This document shows positions 35,444 to 45,762 of a DNA stretch of 64,000 nt, one piece after another. The translations under genes and the position numbers were made by a program. Origin of the DNA: LMUY01 sp965199555 (GTDB lineage Bacteria > Pseudomonadota > Alphaproteobacteria > Acetobacterales > Acetobacteraceae); contig CBDASJ010000013.1 of the NCBI GenBank assembly GCA_965199555.1, forward strand, positions 62,001 to 126,000, given 5' to 3'. Within the stretch, counting starts at the first letter, position 1, and each line of letters opens with the position of its first letter. Below the pieces are notes generated by a model. It saw only the letters and a list, made by a program, of their open reading frames with translations. It was not told the origin of the DNA and made no database searches.

Positions 35444-36979
35444 ATGGACATCCGTCCCGCCGAAATCAGTGAGATCCTCAAGCAGCAGATCGCCTCGTTC
35501 GACCGCGAGCAGGACGTGGCCGAGACCGGCCAGGTGCTGAGCGTCGGCGACGGCATCGCCCGCGTGTTCGGGTTGCAGAACGTGATGGCCGGCGAGCTGG
35601 TGGAGTTCCCGTCCGCCGGGCTGCGCGGCATGGCGCTGAACCTCGAAACCGACAATGTCGGCGTGGTGATCTTCGGCGACGACAAGGCGATCCGCGAAGG
35701 CGACACGGTCAGCCGCACGCAGCGTATCGTGTCCGTGCCGGTGGGCAAGGGCCTGCTGGGCCGCGTGGTGGACGGTTTGGGCCAGCCGATCGACGGCAAG
35801 GGCCCGTTGACCGACGTCAAGGAGATGCTGGTCGAGCAGAAGGCGCCCGGCATCATCCCGCGCAAATCCGTGCACGAACCGATGCAGACCGGGCTGAAGG
35901 CGATTGACGCGCTGATCCCGGTGGGCCGCGGCCAGCGCGAGTTGATCATCGGTGACCGGCAGATCGGCAAGACCGCGGTGATCCTAGACACCATCATCAA
36001 CCAGAAGCAGGCCAACGCCGGCACGGACGAAAGCAAGAAGCTTTATTGCATCTACGTCGCGATCGGCCAGAAGCGGTCCACAGTAGCGCAGATCGTGCGC
36101 ACTCTGGAAGAGAATGGCGCGCTGGAATACACTATCGTCGTCGCCGCCACGGCGTCCGACCCGGCGCCATTGCAGTTCCTAGCGCCCTATACCGGCGCCA
36201 CCATGGGCGAGTTCTTCCGCGACAACGCAATGCACGCCGTGATCTTCTACGACGACCTGTCCAAGCAGGCCGTCGCCTACCGGCAGATGTCGCTGCTGCT
36301 GCGCCGCCCGCCGGGCCGCGAAGCGTATCCCGGCGACGTGTTCTACCTGCACTCCCGCCTGCTGGAGCGTGCCGCTAAGATGTCGGACGCGAACGGCGCG
36401 GGCTCCTTGACCGCGCTGCCGGTAATCGAGACGCAGGCCGGCGACGTGTCCGCCTACATTCCGACCAACGTGATCTCCATCACCGACGGCCAGATCTTCC
36501 TGGAGTCGGAACTGTTCTTCCGCGGCATCCGCCCGGCGGTGAACGTCGGCCTGTCGGTGTCGCGCGTCGGCTCCGCCGCACAAACCAAGGCGATGAAGAA
36601 GGTCGCCGGGTCGATCAAGCTGGAACTGGCCCAGTACCGCGAAATGGCGGCCTTCGCGCAGTTCGCGTCCGACCTGGACGCTTCAACGCAGAAGCTGCTG
36701 GCCCGCGGCGCCCGGCTGACCGAGCTGCTGAAGCAGCCGCAATTCGCCCCGCTGCCGGTCGAGGTGCAGGCCGTGGTGCTGTATGCCGGCGTGCGCGGCT
36801 ACCTGGACAACGTGGACGTGGGCAAGATCGGCGCCTACGAGCGGCAGATGGTGAGTGAGATGCGGGCGCGTGAACCGTCCATCATGGACAGCATCCGCAC
36901 GGACCTGGACATCAAGCCGGAGACCGAGGCCAAGCTGAAGACGTTCCTGGAGGGCTTCTCCAGGTCCTTCGCCGCCTGA
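35444..36979 (+). CDS. atpA: ATP synthase F1 subunit alpha
   Basis: A 511-aa non-catalytic nucleotide-binding subunit of F1. It begins with MDIRPAEISEILKQQI, has the Walker A GDRQIGKT, the DELSEED-region equivalent and the arginine-finger region PAVNVGLSVSRVGSAAQ. Length and sequence are standard. It starts 6 bp after atpH and ends 12 bp before atpG. Confidence 0.97.
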   Translation: MDIRPAEISEILKQQIASFDREQDVAETGQVLSVGDGIARVFGLQNVMAGELVEFPSAGLRGMALNLETDNVGVVIFGDDKAIREGDTVSRTQRIVSVPVGKGLLGRVVDGLGQPIDGKGPLTDVKEMLVEQKAPGIIPRKSVHEPMQTGLKAIDALIPVGRGQRELIIGDRQIGKTAVILDTIINQKQANAGTDESKKLYCIYVAIGQKRSTVAQIVRTLEENGALEYTIVVAATASDPAPLQFLAPYTGATMGEFFRDNAMHAVIFYDDLSKQAVAYRQMSLLLRRPPGREAYPGDVFYLHSRLLERAAKMSDANGAGSLTALPVIETQAGDVSAYIPTNVISITDGQIFLESELFFRGIRPAVNVGLSVSRVGSAAQTKAMKKVAGSIKLELAQYREMAAFAQFASDLDASTQKLLARGARLTELLKQPQFAPLPVEVQAVVLYAGVRGYLDNVDVGKIGAYERQMVSEMRAREPSIMDSIRTDLDIKPETEAKLKTFLEGFSRSFAA

Positions 36980-36991
36980 GGCCTCCGCTCC

Positions 36992-37876
36992 ATGGCAAGC
37001 CTCAAGGCGCTCCGGGCGCGCATCAACAGCGTGAAGTCCACGCGGAAGATCACTTCCGCCATGAAGATGGTGGCGGCCAGCAAGCTGCGCCGCGCACAGC
37101 AACAGGCGGAAGCGGCGCGCCCGTATGCCGAGCGGATGGAGCGGATGCTGTCCGCCCTGGCCGCCAGCGTGCAGGGCAGCCCCACGGCGCCGCGCATGCT
37201 GGCCGGCACCGGCAACGACCAGGTCCACCTGCTGATCGTCATCACCGCGGATCGCGGCCTGGCCGGCGCGTTCAACACCAACGTGGGCCGCACCGCGCGC
37301 AACCTCGCCCGGCGGCTGATGTCGGAAGGCAAGACGGTGAAGATCATCACCGTTGGCCGCAAGGGACGCGACTACCTGCGACGCGAGATGGCCGGCAACA
37401 TCGTCGGCGACATCTCCTTCGCCGGGAAGAAGAAGATCGACTTCGCCGATGTGCAGGCGATCGGCATGCGGGCGGTGGAGATGCTGGGCCGCGACGAGTT
37501 CGACATTGCCACCGTGGTCTACAACCGGTTCGCTTCGGTGATCAGCCAGGTGCCGACCGAGCTGCAGATCATCCCGCCGCTGATGACGGAAACCGGGCCG
37601 GCGGAGCAGAACACCGCCCAGGCCGTCTACGAGTTCGAGCCGGATGAGGAAACCATCCTGGCCAAGCTGCTGCCGAAAAACCTGGCCATCCAATTGTATC
37701 GCGCGCAGTTGGAAAGCGGCGCCGGCGAACACGGCGCGCGCATGACGGCGATGGACAACGCCACGCGCAACGCCGGCGAGGCCATCAACAAGCTGACGCT
37801 GAACTACAACCGCACGCGCCAAGCCAACATCACGCGCGAGCTGATCGAGATCATTTCGGGGGCGGAAGCCCTTTAA
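36992..37876 (+). CDS. atpG: ATP synthase F1 subunit gamma
   Basis: A 294-aa central-stalk subunit that rotates inside the alpha3beta3 ring. The N-terminal LKALRARINSVKSTRKITSAM coiled-coil start and the C-terminal NYNRTRQANITRELIEIISGAEAL are the two conserved helices. TADRGLAGAFN-type sequence (ITADRGLAGAFN) lies between. A 74-bp gap with two hairpins separates it from atpD, unlike the tight spacing elsewhere in the operon. Confidence 0.97.
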   Translation: MASLKALRARINSVKSTRKITSAMKMVAASKLRRAQQQAEAARPYAERMERMLSALAASVQGSPTAPRMLAGTGNDQVHLLIVITADRGLAGAFNTNVGRTARNLARRLMSEGKTVKIITVGRKGRDYLRREMAGNIVGDISFAGKKKIDFADVQAIGMRAVEMLGRDEFDIATVVYNRFASVISQVPTELQIIPPLMTETGPAEQNTAQAVYEFEPDEETILAKLLPKNLAIQLYRAQLESGAGEHGARMTAMDNATRNAGEAINKLTLNYNRTRQANITRELIEIISGAEAL

Positions 37877-37885
37877 CCTAGGTGT

Positions 37886-37932
37886 CCAGAGGACGACTGT
37901 CCTCTGGTGGGGTCCAGGGGCGAAGCCCTTGG
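37886..37932 (+). repeat. Double-hairpin element between atpG and atpD
   Basis: Two adjacent perfect or near-perfect stem-loops: 9 bp (37886-37894 with 37899-37907, loop GACT) and 8 bp with one G-U (37914-37921 with 37925-37932, loop GAA). The sequence GGGGTCCAGGGGCGAAGCCC resembles an interspersed element I recall from Acetobacteraceae genomes. Within the transcript it could act as an mRNA processing or stability site setting the beta/gamma ratio, or be a passive insertion. Confidence 0.75.
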
Positions 37933-37950
37933 CCAACAGGAGACTGACTG

Positions 37951-39381
37951 ATGGCAAGCAACAACGTAGGCCGGATCACCCAGGTGCTCGGCGCCGTGCT
38001 GGACGTGCAGTTCGAGGGTGAGCTGCCCTTCATCCAAAATGCGCTGACCACCAAGACGCCCTCCGGCACGCTGGTGATGGAAGTGGCGCAGGAGCTGGGC
38101 GAGCGCACCGTGCGCTGCATCGCCATGGACAGCACCGACGGCTTGATCCGCGGCAGTGAAGTGCTGGACACCGGCGCGCCGATCAGCGTGCCGGTGGGTC
38201 CGGAAACACTGGGGCGCATCCTGAACGTGCTGGGCAACCCGATCGACGAACGCGGCCCGATCAGCGCCAAGATGACCTACCCGATCCACCGCCAGGCCCC
38301 CTCCTTCGAGGACCAGGCGACCTCCGCCGAAATCCTGGTAACGGGCATCAAGGTGGTGGATCTGCTGTGCCCGTATTTGAAGGGCGGCAAGATCGGCCTG
38401 TTCGGCGGCGCCGGCGTGGGCAAGACGGTGCTGATCCAGGAGCTGATCAACAACATCGCCAAGGGCCACGGCGGCGTGTCCGTGTTCGCCGGCGTGGGCG
38501 AGCGCACCCGCGAAGGCAACGACCTTTATCACGAGATGATCGACGCCGGCGTGATCAAGCTGGGCGAGAACACCACCGAGGGCTCCAAGGTCGCGTTGGT
38601 CTATGGCCAGATGAACGAGCCGCCGGGCGCGCGCGCGCGCGTGGCGCTGTCCGGCCTATCTCTGGCGGAGTATTTCCGCGACGAGGAAGGCCAGGACGTG
38701 CTGTTCTTCGTAGACAACATCTTCCGCTTCACCCAGGCCGGCGCAGAGGTGTCCGCGCTGCTGGGCCGCATCCCCTCCGCGGTGGGCTACCAGCCGACGC
38801 TGGCCACCGACATGGGCGCCTTGCAGGAGCGGATCACCTCCACCAAGAAGGGGTCGATCACCTCCGTCCAGGCCATCTACGTGCCGGCCGACGACTTGAC
38901 CGACCCGGCGCCCGCCACGTCCTTCGCCCATCTGGACGCGACCACCACCCTGTCCCGCTCGATCGCCGAACTCGGCATCTACCCGGCGGTCGACCCGCTG
39001 GACTCCACCAGCCGTTCGCTGGACGCGCGGATCATCGGTGACGAGCATTACGAGACCGCGCGCGAGGTGCAACGCGTCCTGCAAACCTACAAGTCGCTGC
39101 AGGACATCATTGCCATCTTGGGCATGGACGAGTTGTCGGAGGAGGACAAGCTCGTCGTGTCCCGTGCCCGCAAGATCCAGCGCTTCCTGTCGCAGCCGTT
39201 CCACGTGGCCGAGGTGTTCACCGGCACGCCGGGCCTGTTCGTGCCGATCGCCGACACCGTGCGTTCCTTCAAGGGCATCGTGCGCGGCGAGTATGACCAC
39301 CTGCCGGAAGCGGCGTTCTACATGGTCGGCACCATCGAGGACGCGGTGAAGAAGGCCGAGGGGATGAAGGAGAAGGCCTGA
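37951..39381 (+). CDS. atpD: ATP synthase F1 subunit beta
   Basis: A 476-aa catalytic subunit of F1. Walker A is GGAGVGKT, the catalytic Glu lies in GVGERTREGND, and the DELSEED loop is exact (MDELSEEDK). An ACAGGAG ribosome site lies directly upstream after the hairpin pair. Its stop shares a base with the atpC start. Confidence 0.98.
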   Translation: MASNNVGRITQVLGAVLDVQFEGELPFIQNALTTKTPSGTLVMEVAQELGERTVRCIAMDSTDGLIRGSEVLDTGAPISVPVGPETLGRILNVLGNPIDERGPISAKMTYPIHRQAPSFEDQATSAEILVTGIKVVDLLCPYLKGGKIGLFGGAGVGKTVLIQELINNIAKGHGGVSVFAGVGERTREGNDLYHEMIDAGVIKLGENTTEGSKVALVYGQMNEPPGARARVALSGLSLAEYFRDEEGQDVLFFVDNIFRFTQAGAEVSALLGRIPSAVGYQPTLATDMGALQERITSTKKGSITSVQAIYVPADDLTDPAPATSFAHLDATTTLSRSIAELGIYPAVDPLDSTSRSLDARIIGDEHYETAREVQRVLQTYKSLQDIIAILGMDELSEEDKLVVSRARKIQRFLSQPFHVAEVFTGTPGLFVPIADTVRSFKGIVRGEYDHLPEAAFYMVGTIEDAVKKAEGMKEKA

Positions 39382-39785
39382 TGCCGGTCGCCCTCGAGAT
39401 CGTCAGCCCGGAGAAGCTGCTGCTGTCGCGTGACGTGGAGATGGTCGTCATCCCCGCGTCCGAGGGCGATATGGGTGTCCAGCCGAACCACGCCCCGATG
39501 ATCGTGCTGCTGCGTGGCGGCACCATCGCCATCCATGAGGGCGGCCGGGTCACCGATCGGCTGTACGTCAGCGGTGGCTTCGCCGAGATCACGCCGGAAC
39601 GTTGCACCGTTCTGGCCGACGAAGCGGTTCCCACTGGCGAGCTTTCTCGCAGCGAGGGCGAGCGGCGGCTGGCGGAGGCGGAGGCGGAGTACAATGCCGC
39701 CGACCGCATGGACGTGCCCGCACTGGATGCCGCGACCGACCGCATGCAGTCTGCCCGCGCCATGATCGAGGCCGCTGCCGCCTGA
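39381..39785 (+). CDS. atpC: ATP synthase F1 subunit epsilon
   Basis: A 134-aa epsilon subunit, an N-terminal beta sandwich (EIVSPEKLLLSRDVEMVVIPASEGDMGV) with a short helical C-terminus. The ATG overlaps the atpD stop by one base. It couples rotation to the c-ring and may restrain ATP hydrolysis; only one C-terminal helical stretch is obvious. It closes the operon and a hairpin follows the stop. Confidence 0.96.
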   Translation: MPVALEIVSPEKLLLSRDVEMVVIPASEGDMGVQPNHAPMIVLLRGGTIAIHEGGRVTDRLYVSGGFAEITPERCTVLADEAVPTGELSRSEGERRLAEAEAEYNAADRMDVPALDAATDRMQSARAMIEAAAA

Positions 39786-39805
39786 GCGTGGCCATCCCGC
39801 CACGC
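39786..39805 (+). terminator. Hairpin at the end of the atp operon
   Basis: A perfect 7-bp GC-rich stem (39786-39792 with 39799-39805, 6-nt loop) begins directly after the atpC stop. No U-run follows. Placement at the operon end makes a terminator or 3'-end stabiliser likely. Confidence 0.5.
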
Positions 39806-39902
39806 GCCACGGGCGACTGTCACACTCACGTCACAGTGGCTTGTCACCAGATGGCGGAATGAAGGACATCGTGCGCAGGCGACACGGAGTCGAAAGCGGA
39901 CG

Positions 39903-40723
39903 ATGAAGCATTGGCGGCTTGAGGACGTGGCCTGGGATCAGTTCGATCCGGCCAAGGTCGACCCGGATATTGTCAAGCTGGTGAAATCCGCCGCCATGGT
40001 GGAACGGAACGGCACGGAATACGCCGTGTACCTGTCTCGCGTGTTCCGGGAGGACCCGGCGTTCTGCCAGGCTTCCGACTACTGGGCGGTCGAGGAAGTG
40101 CAGCACGGCGATGCCCTGGGTAAATGGGCCGAACTCGCGATCCGTCCTGGACCTTCGCCGACGCGTTCGACCGCTACCGGGACGGCTACAAGGTGCCGAT
40201 CGATGTCGACGCATCCGTGCGCGGCTCCAAGACCGGCGAGCTGATCGCGCGCTGCATGGTGGAAACCGGCACCTCCTCCTACTACACGGCGCTGGCCGAT
40301 GCGACGGACGAGCCGGTGCTGAAGCAGGTGTGCCGTCTGATCGCGGCGGACGAATACCGCCACTTCAAGCTGTTCTACGACCACATGCGCCGTTACCTGG
40401 CACGGGAAAAGATCAGCGTCCTGCGCCGCTTGAAGATCGCCGCCGGGCGCATCACCGAATCGGAAGACGACGAGCTCGCGTACGCCTTCCATTGCGGCAA
40501 CGAGCCGCCGGACGTGCCGTATCAGCACGCGCGTTGCATCGCCGGGTATATGGGACGGGCGATGGGCTTCTATCGCTACAGCCACATCGAACGCAGCATG
40601 GGCATGATCCTGAAAGCCGTCGGCTTGCCGCCGCGCGGGCGCTTGTCGACCGTGGCGTCCAAGCTGTTCTGGGCGGTGCTGCGCCGTCGCCAACGGCGTT
40701 TCGCCGAGTATCAGCCCGCCTGA
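39903..40723 (+). pseudogene. Ferritin-like diiron protein, interrupted by a single-base deletion
   Basis: Two overlapping frames together encode one ferritin-like helical-bundle protein of about 273 aa. The first (from 39903) carries EEVQHGDALGKW, an ExxH iron motif, and the second carries DEYRHFKLF, the partner ExxH motif. The join is at about 40139, where GCGATCC lacks one G compared with the GCG-GAT expected for continuous ...AELA-DPSW... There is no slippery heptamer, so programmed shifting is unlikely. Either the gene is recently inactivated or the sequence has an error. Such proteins bind a diiron centre and resemble rubrerythrin or AurF/desaturase-like enzymes. Confidence 0.85.
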
Positions 40724-40745
40724 CCGAAGCCCGGCCGCACTCCCC

Positions 40746-40799
40746 TTGACAGGGTCGGGGCGTCGCGAAATGGTCAGCGGCTGCAGCTTTGCTGCGGCC
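40746..40799 (+). promoter_or_regulatory. Promoter and hairpin upstream of MFS gene
   Basis: A perfect -35 TTGACA lies at 40746-40751, with only a poor -10 (AATGGT, 17-nt spacer). A 9-bp stem with one G-U pair (40779-40787 with 40791-40799, loop TTT) follows, before the GGGGAGGA ribosome site. The hairpin could be an operator or attenuator. Confidence 0.35.
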
Positions 40800-40825
40800 A
40801 ACCAGGCGCCCGGGGAGGACTGACC

Positions 40826-42190
40826 ATGTCGATGGCAATGTCGCAACGATCGGCCATGGACAGCGCGGTCCGCCACCTCGTCAGCAACTACAACCCCAAA
40901 GGCAATCGCATCGGTTGGCTGATGATGTCCTCCATCCTGGTGGAGGCATGGGACCTGTATTCGATCGCGTTCGTGCTGGTGTTCATCCGCGACCAGTACC
41001 ACCCGGACCCGTGGCTGCTCGGGCTGGCGGCGGCCGGCACGCAGGGCGGTGCGCTGGTCGGCGCCTTGCTGGGTGGCTGGCTGTCCGACAAGATCGGGCG
41101 CCGGGTGATGTTCCTGGCCACTATGGTGATGTTCATCATCCTGGCCCTGGTGCAGGCCTTCGTCACCAGCGTCGGCTGGCTGGTCGTGGTCCGCTTCGCA
41201 CTCGGCGTGCCGCTCGGAAGCGATATCTCCAACGGCTACACCTACATCATGGAGTCCATGCCGAAGGGCAAGCGCGAGGTCATGGGCAACCGCTGGCAGT
41301 TCATGTTCGCCGTGGGCGAGGTGCTGACGCTGGGGGTGATCGCGATCTTCCTGGTCGCCAATCTCGACCACGAGCTGATTTGGCGCATCACCCTGGGCCT
41401 GGGCGCGGTGCCGGCGCTGGTAATCCTGCTGATGCGGCATGACCTGCCCGAAACGGCCGTCTGGCTGATCCGCCATGGGCGCTTCCGTGAGGCCAAGCAG
41501 GTGTCACTGTCGATGTACTCCGACAACCTGGATATGCTTCCGAACGAGGATGTGGTGGTGCCCAAGCCGCGGCCGTCCGCGTTCCTGGCCGACATCCGCC
41601 GTGACCCGGTGCGGTGGCGGGCGACGCTGTACGGCTGGATCGCCTGCTTCTGCCAGGGCAGCGAGTTCTCCACCTTCGCCTTCTACCTGCCCGTGCTGTT
41701 CATCACGGTCGGCGTGTCCTCCATCCTTGGCACCGACCTGGTCAACATGGGGCTGTATTGTATTGCAGCCCTGGCCGGCTGGGTCGGTCCGCTGCTCACG
41801 CCTACCATCGGCCAACGCGGCATCAGCATCGCGGGGTTTGCCATCGTCCTGGTGTCGCTGCTGGCGGCCGCCTGGGCGCTGTACAGCGGCACCACGTGGC
41901 TGCTGCCCTACGTCGCCGCGGCGATGCTGTGGGGCCATTACTGGGATGCCTCCAATTGCATGACGATCCCGACCGTGGTGGCGCGGCCGGAATACCGGGG
42001 CACTGCCAGCGGCTTCGCCTACATGTTTGTCAAGCTGCCGTCGTTCCTGGCGATCTTCCTGTTCCCGACCGTGTTCGCGGCCGTCGGGCAGGCGAATGCG
42101 ACGCTGATGGTGGCGATCTTCCCACTGGTTGGACTGCTGTCTGCCATATTCATCCTGCCCGAGGTGTACGGCTTCGACGGCGATCATTAG
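40826..42190 (+). CDS. MFS transporter, sugar/metabolite porter type
   Basis: A 454-aa twelve-helix major facilitator protein. SDKIGRRVMFLATM is motif A between helices 2 and 3, and a LPETAVWLIRHGRF (PESxRW-like) stretch follows helix 6, as in sugar and general metabolite:H+ symporters. A strong GGGAGGA ribosome site precedes the ATG; several nearby in-frame ATGs (40838, 40856) are possible starts. It is isolated between the ferritin-like gene and a cupin; substrate unknown. Confidence 0.85.
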   Translation: MSMAMSQRSAMDSAVRHLVSNYNPKGNRIGWLMMSSILVEAWDLYSIAFVLVFIRDQYHPDPWLLGLAAAGTQGGALVGALLGGWLSDKIGRRVMFLATMVMFIILALVQAFVTSVGWLVVVRFALGVPLGSDISNGYTYIMESMPKGKREVMGNRWQFMFAVGEVLTLGVIAIFLVANLDHELIWRITLGLGAVPALVILLMRHDLPETAVWLIRHGRFREAKQVSLSMYSDNLDMLPNEDVVVPKPRPSAFLADIRRDPVRWRATLYGWIACFCQGSEFSTFAFYLPVLFITVGVSSILGTDLVNMGLYCIAALAGWVGPLLTPTIGQRGISIAGFAIVLVSLLAAAWALYSGTTWLLPYVAAAMLWGHYWDASNCMTIPTVVARPEYRGTASGFAYMFVKLPSFLAIFLFPTVFAAVGQANATLMVAIFPLVGLLSAIFILPEVYGFDGDH

Positions 42191-42310
42191 GGCCGGCCGG
42201 CTGTTCGACCGCCGATCCTGCGGGGCGCCTCGCATGGCCTGATTGCCCGATCGGCGCTACACCGTTGCCCGGTGCAACCGTCCAGTGACGGTGAACAGGA
42301 AGGGCGACAT

Positions 42311-42763
42311 ATGACCGACTGGCGCGACAACGGCGTGCGGGTGATCCCCGGCAACAGCCTCGACACCAACACGGCGCAAACCACGGGCATGAACCGGGCG
42401 GCTGCCATCAATTTCGCCCGGGTCGGCGCGCAGCGGATTTGGGCGGGCACGGTGCACATCCATCCGGATGCCAAGACCGGCGCCCACCATCATGGCGAGC
42501 TGGAAAGCATCATCTACGTCGTGCGGGGCCGGGCGCGGATGCGCTGGGGCGAGGCGCTGGAATACACCGCCGAGGCAGGCCCGGGCGACTTCATCTTCAT
42601 CCCGCCCTACGTGCCGCATCAGGAGATCAACGCCAGCCCGGACGAGGTGCTGGAATGCGTGCTGGTGCGCAGCGACAACGAGGCAGTGGTGGTCAACCTC
42701 GACATCGAGCCGATTGAGAAGCCGGAAACCGTTCCCTGGATCGACCCGATCCACAAGGGCTGA
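42311..42763 (+). CDS. Cupin-domain protein
   Basis: A 150-aa single cupin. Motif 1 is GAHHHGELESIIYVVRG with two metal His and a Glu, motif 2 is GDFIFIPPYVPHQEIN with the third His. An AGGAAGGG ribosome site supports ATG 42311. Small cupins act as sugar isomerases, dioxygenases or sensors; this one cannot be narrowed. It lies 120 bp after the MFS gene and before a degenerate palindrome. Confidence 0.82.
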   Translation: MTDWRDNGVRVIPGNSLDTNTAQTTGMNRAAAINFARVGAQRIWAGTVHIHPDAKTGAHHHGELESIIYVVRGRARMRWGEALEYTAEAGPGDFIFIPPYVPHQEINASPDEVLECVLVRSDNEAVVVNLDIEPIEKPETVPWIDPIHKG

Positions 42764-42782
42764 TTCAGCGACAAGGACGTCG

Positions 42783-42807
42783 CCCCTTCTCGCTGGTGAG
42801 AGAGGGT
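42783..42807. repeat. Dispersed palindrome, degenerate copy
   Basis: A diverged form of the CCCTCTCCCGC palindrome (CCCCTTCTCGCTGGTGAGAGAGGG) in the gap after the cupin gene. Its core CTCGC-TG-GTGAG retains the symmetric layout, but several pairs are lost. Confidence 0.55.
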
Positions 42808-42867
42808 TCGCAGGCGAAATGCGCCAAATGCAACACTCGCTTGCCAACGGTAGCCCCCAAACGCAAA

Positions 42868-42895
42868 GAAGCCGGCCAGAGAACTGGCCGGCTTC
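42868..42895 (-). terminator. Intrinsic terminator of the OmpA-type gene
   Basis: A perfect 12-bp stem (42895-42884 with 42879-42868, loop TTCT on the minus strand) lies 24 bp after the stop, followed on that strand by a T-rich TTTGCGTTT stretch. This is the clearest rho-independent terminator in the window. Confidence 0.85.
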
Positions 42896-42918
42896 CCGTA
42901 GGCGTAGAGGTTAGGCGA

Positions 42919-44088
42919 TCAGCGCAGGATGATCGCGACGCGACGGTTCTGCGGCTCGCGCACGCCGGCCGCGGTCGGGACCAGCGGACGCGTGTCGCCG
43001 AACGCCTGAATGTCGATCGCGGTCCGCGGCACGCCATCACGCACCAGCTCGGCGGCAACGGTCTGCGCACGACGCAGCGACAGGCGCTGGTTGTAGGCCG
43101 GCGTGCCGGAGCGGTCGGCGTTGCCCTGCACTTCGATCCGCGTGAACTGCACGCGGGTGCTGGCCTGGGCCGCCTCGGACACGATCTGCCGGGCGCGGTC
43201 GGTCAGGTCCGCACGATCCCAGTCGAAGAACACCAGGTAGGTGCGGGCGGGCTGCGCCTGCGGCACCGCGGTCGGCTGTGCCACAACGGCCGGGGTCGGC
43301 GTGTTGAAGGCGTAGCGGACGCCCAGCAGGAAGCTGTGGTTGAAGTCGTCCTGGATCTTCTGGGAAGCCCGCAGACCGCGGTTGATGCCGGTCTGATAGT
43401 ACTGGCCGTTATAGGTGCGGTCGAAGAACGGCTCCGCCATGAAGCGGTATTCCGCCGTGAACGCCAGGCCCGGCACGTACTGGTAAACCGGGAAGGAAAC
43501 ACCGACGATGCCTTGGACGCCAAGGTTATCGTTCTGGCCGGTGATGCGCAGGAACTGCGTCGACCCGCCCGTGGCGTTGCTGACCGTCTGGATGTGGCCG
43601 TTGTTGAACTGGTTGTGCACGTAGCCGAAGCCGACGCCCACATACGGGAACACCGGTGCGTTGATGCCGAACTGGTTCAGCGGCAGGTCATACAGGACGT
43701 TGGCGAACACCGCTTCCTTGTATTCGTCGCCGCCGGCCGACGTTTCACGCGTCGAGTTGGCGAACCCAGGCAAGGTCCGGCCGCCATTCGCGAGGCGGTT
43801 GATCTTGTTCTGGTAGTAAGCGCCCTGCAATTCGAAGCGCAGGCCGTTGCCGAGGCCGTAGCCTACGCTGCCAATGACCACCGGGCCGGCATCGAACTTG
43901 TAATCACTGCCACGACCGAAGTTGCTCGGCGCGCGCGAGCGCGACACCGCTTCGTTCTGCAGGATGTTCCCGCCGGCACCAGCGCCGATGTAGAGGCCGT
44001 CGATGGCCTGTGCCGACGCCGTGTTCGACATCCCGATCACCGGGAAGCCCAGCAAAGCCGTAGCCATTAGTGTGGTGCGAAACCGCAT
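42919..44088 (-). CDS. OmpA-family outer-membrane protein
   Basis: A 389-aa protein. A signal peptide ends at SAQA (about residue 27). Residues about 28-270 form an eight-stranded-type barrel with YIGAGAGGN and repeated aromatic strand ends. A Pro/Ala/Gln linker (about 271-288) leads to a C-terminal OmpA peptidoglycan-binding domain, with VFFDWDRADLT, GNADRSG and YNQRLSLRRAQTV (NxxLSxxRA). It anchors the outer membrane to the cell wall. GAGGA ribosome site present. Confidence 0.92.
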   Translation of the reverse strand: MRFRTTLMATALLGFPVIGMSNTASAQAIDGLYIGAGAGGNILQNEAVSRSRAPSNFGRGSDYKFDAGPVVIGSVGYGLGNGLRFELQGAYYQNKINRLANGGRTLPGFANSTRETSAGGDEYKEAVFANVLYDLPLNQFGINAPVFPYVGVGFGYVHNQFNNGHIQTVSNATGGSTQFLRITGQNDNLGVQGIVGVSFPVYQYVPGLAFTAEYRFMAEPFFDRTYNGQYYQTGINRGLRASQKIQDDFNHSFLLGVRYAFNTPTPAVVAQPTAVPQAQPARTYLVFFDWDRADLTDRARQIVSEAAQASTRVQFTRIEVQGNADRSGTPAYNQRLSLRRAQTVAAELVRDGVPRTAIDIQAFGDTRPLVPTAAGVREPQNRRVAIILR

Positions 44089-44401
44089 TGGTTTGATCCT
44101 CGTCTTCGTTCCTTGCCGTAGAATATCCGCCGGTCCCAGACAAGGCCATTACACCGCCTGGCCAAAGACGTGTCACACCGTTGCCAAAATGCCGCAGGTT
44201 CGGCGGCTGGCGGCGGTCGGTCCTGCGAGTTGACTGCCCCCGGCAACCGTGCATACCTCCCTGGAGAGATACCGGCCTTCCTGGCCCGGCGTCCTTCCGC
44301 AAACCAGCCCGGTCCGTCGCCTCGCGCGTCACTGCCGCCCGATCGACCCGCAAAACGGCTGTCGTCTTCCCGCTGAACCAACCCTCCCCGAGGCTCCCCC
44401 G
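44089..44401. other. 313-bp divergent intergenic region between OmpA-type gene and rho
   Basis: No convincing small gene is seen; the short frames here have no ribosome site or recognisable product. The right part (about 44259-44401) would be the rho leader, Pyr-rich and C-rich on the coding strand, consistent with a long untranslated leader. A rho promoter candidate is listed separately. A minus-strand -10-like TATTCT lies 52 bp from the OmpA start without a good -35. Confidence 0.6.
44230..44258 (+). promoter_or_regulatory. Promoter candidate for rho
   Basis: TTGACT (44230-44235) and ATACCT (44253-44258) are separated by 17 nt, with a TGn extension before the -10. It would give a leader of about 135 nt before the ATG at 44402. 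rho is autoregulated through its leader in several bacteria; no specific structure was identified here. Confidence 0.45.
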
Positions 44402-45676
<1,275 letters not shown>

Positions 45677-45717
45677 CCGCTCCGAAGCGCGAGCGCGTTC
45701 GCCTCGCTCCACTGTAA

Positions 45718-45749
45718 AGCTCCCTCTTCCGCTGGCGGGAGAGGGAGCT
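45718..45749. repeat. Dispersed palindrome, copy 2 (between rho and hpnN)
   Basis: A 15-bp stem with one G-U pair (45718-45732 with 45735-45749, loop TG), an extended version of the core at 21753. It lies between two convergent genes and would form a stable hairpin in both transcripts, so it probably acts as a bidirectional terminator. Confidence 0.8.
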
Positions 45750-45762
45750 TGGGCAAGGCGTG

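Noticed and set aside
40124..40160. Programmed frameshift in the ferritin-like gene
   Set aside because: No slippery heptamer or downstream structure was seen; a simple one-base loss explains the frames.
44259..44401. Small upstream gene in the rho leader
   Set aside because: The open frame that runs into rho lacks a ribosome site, and Rho family members begin at the ATG at 44402.
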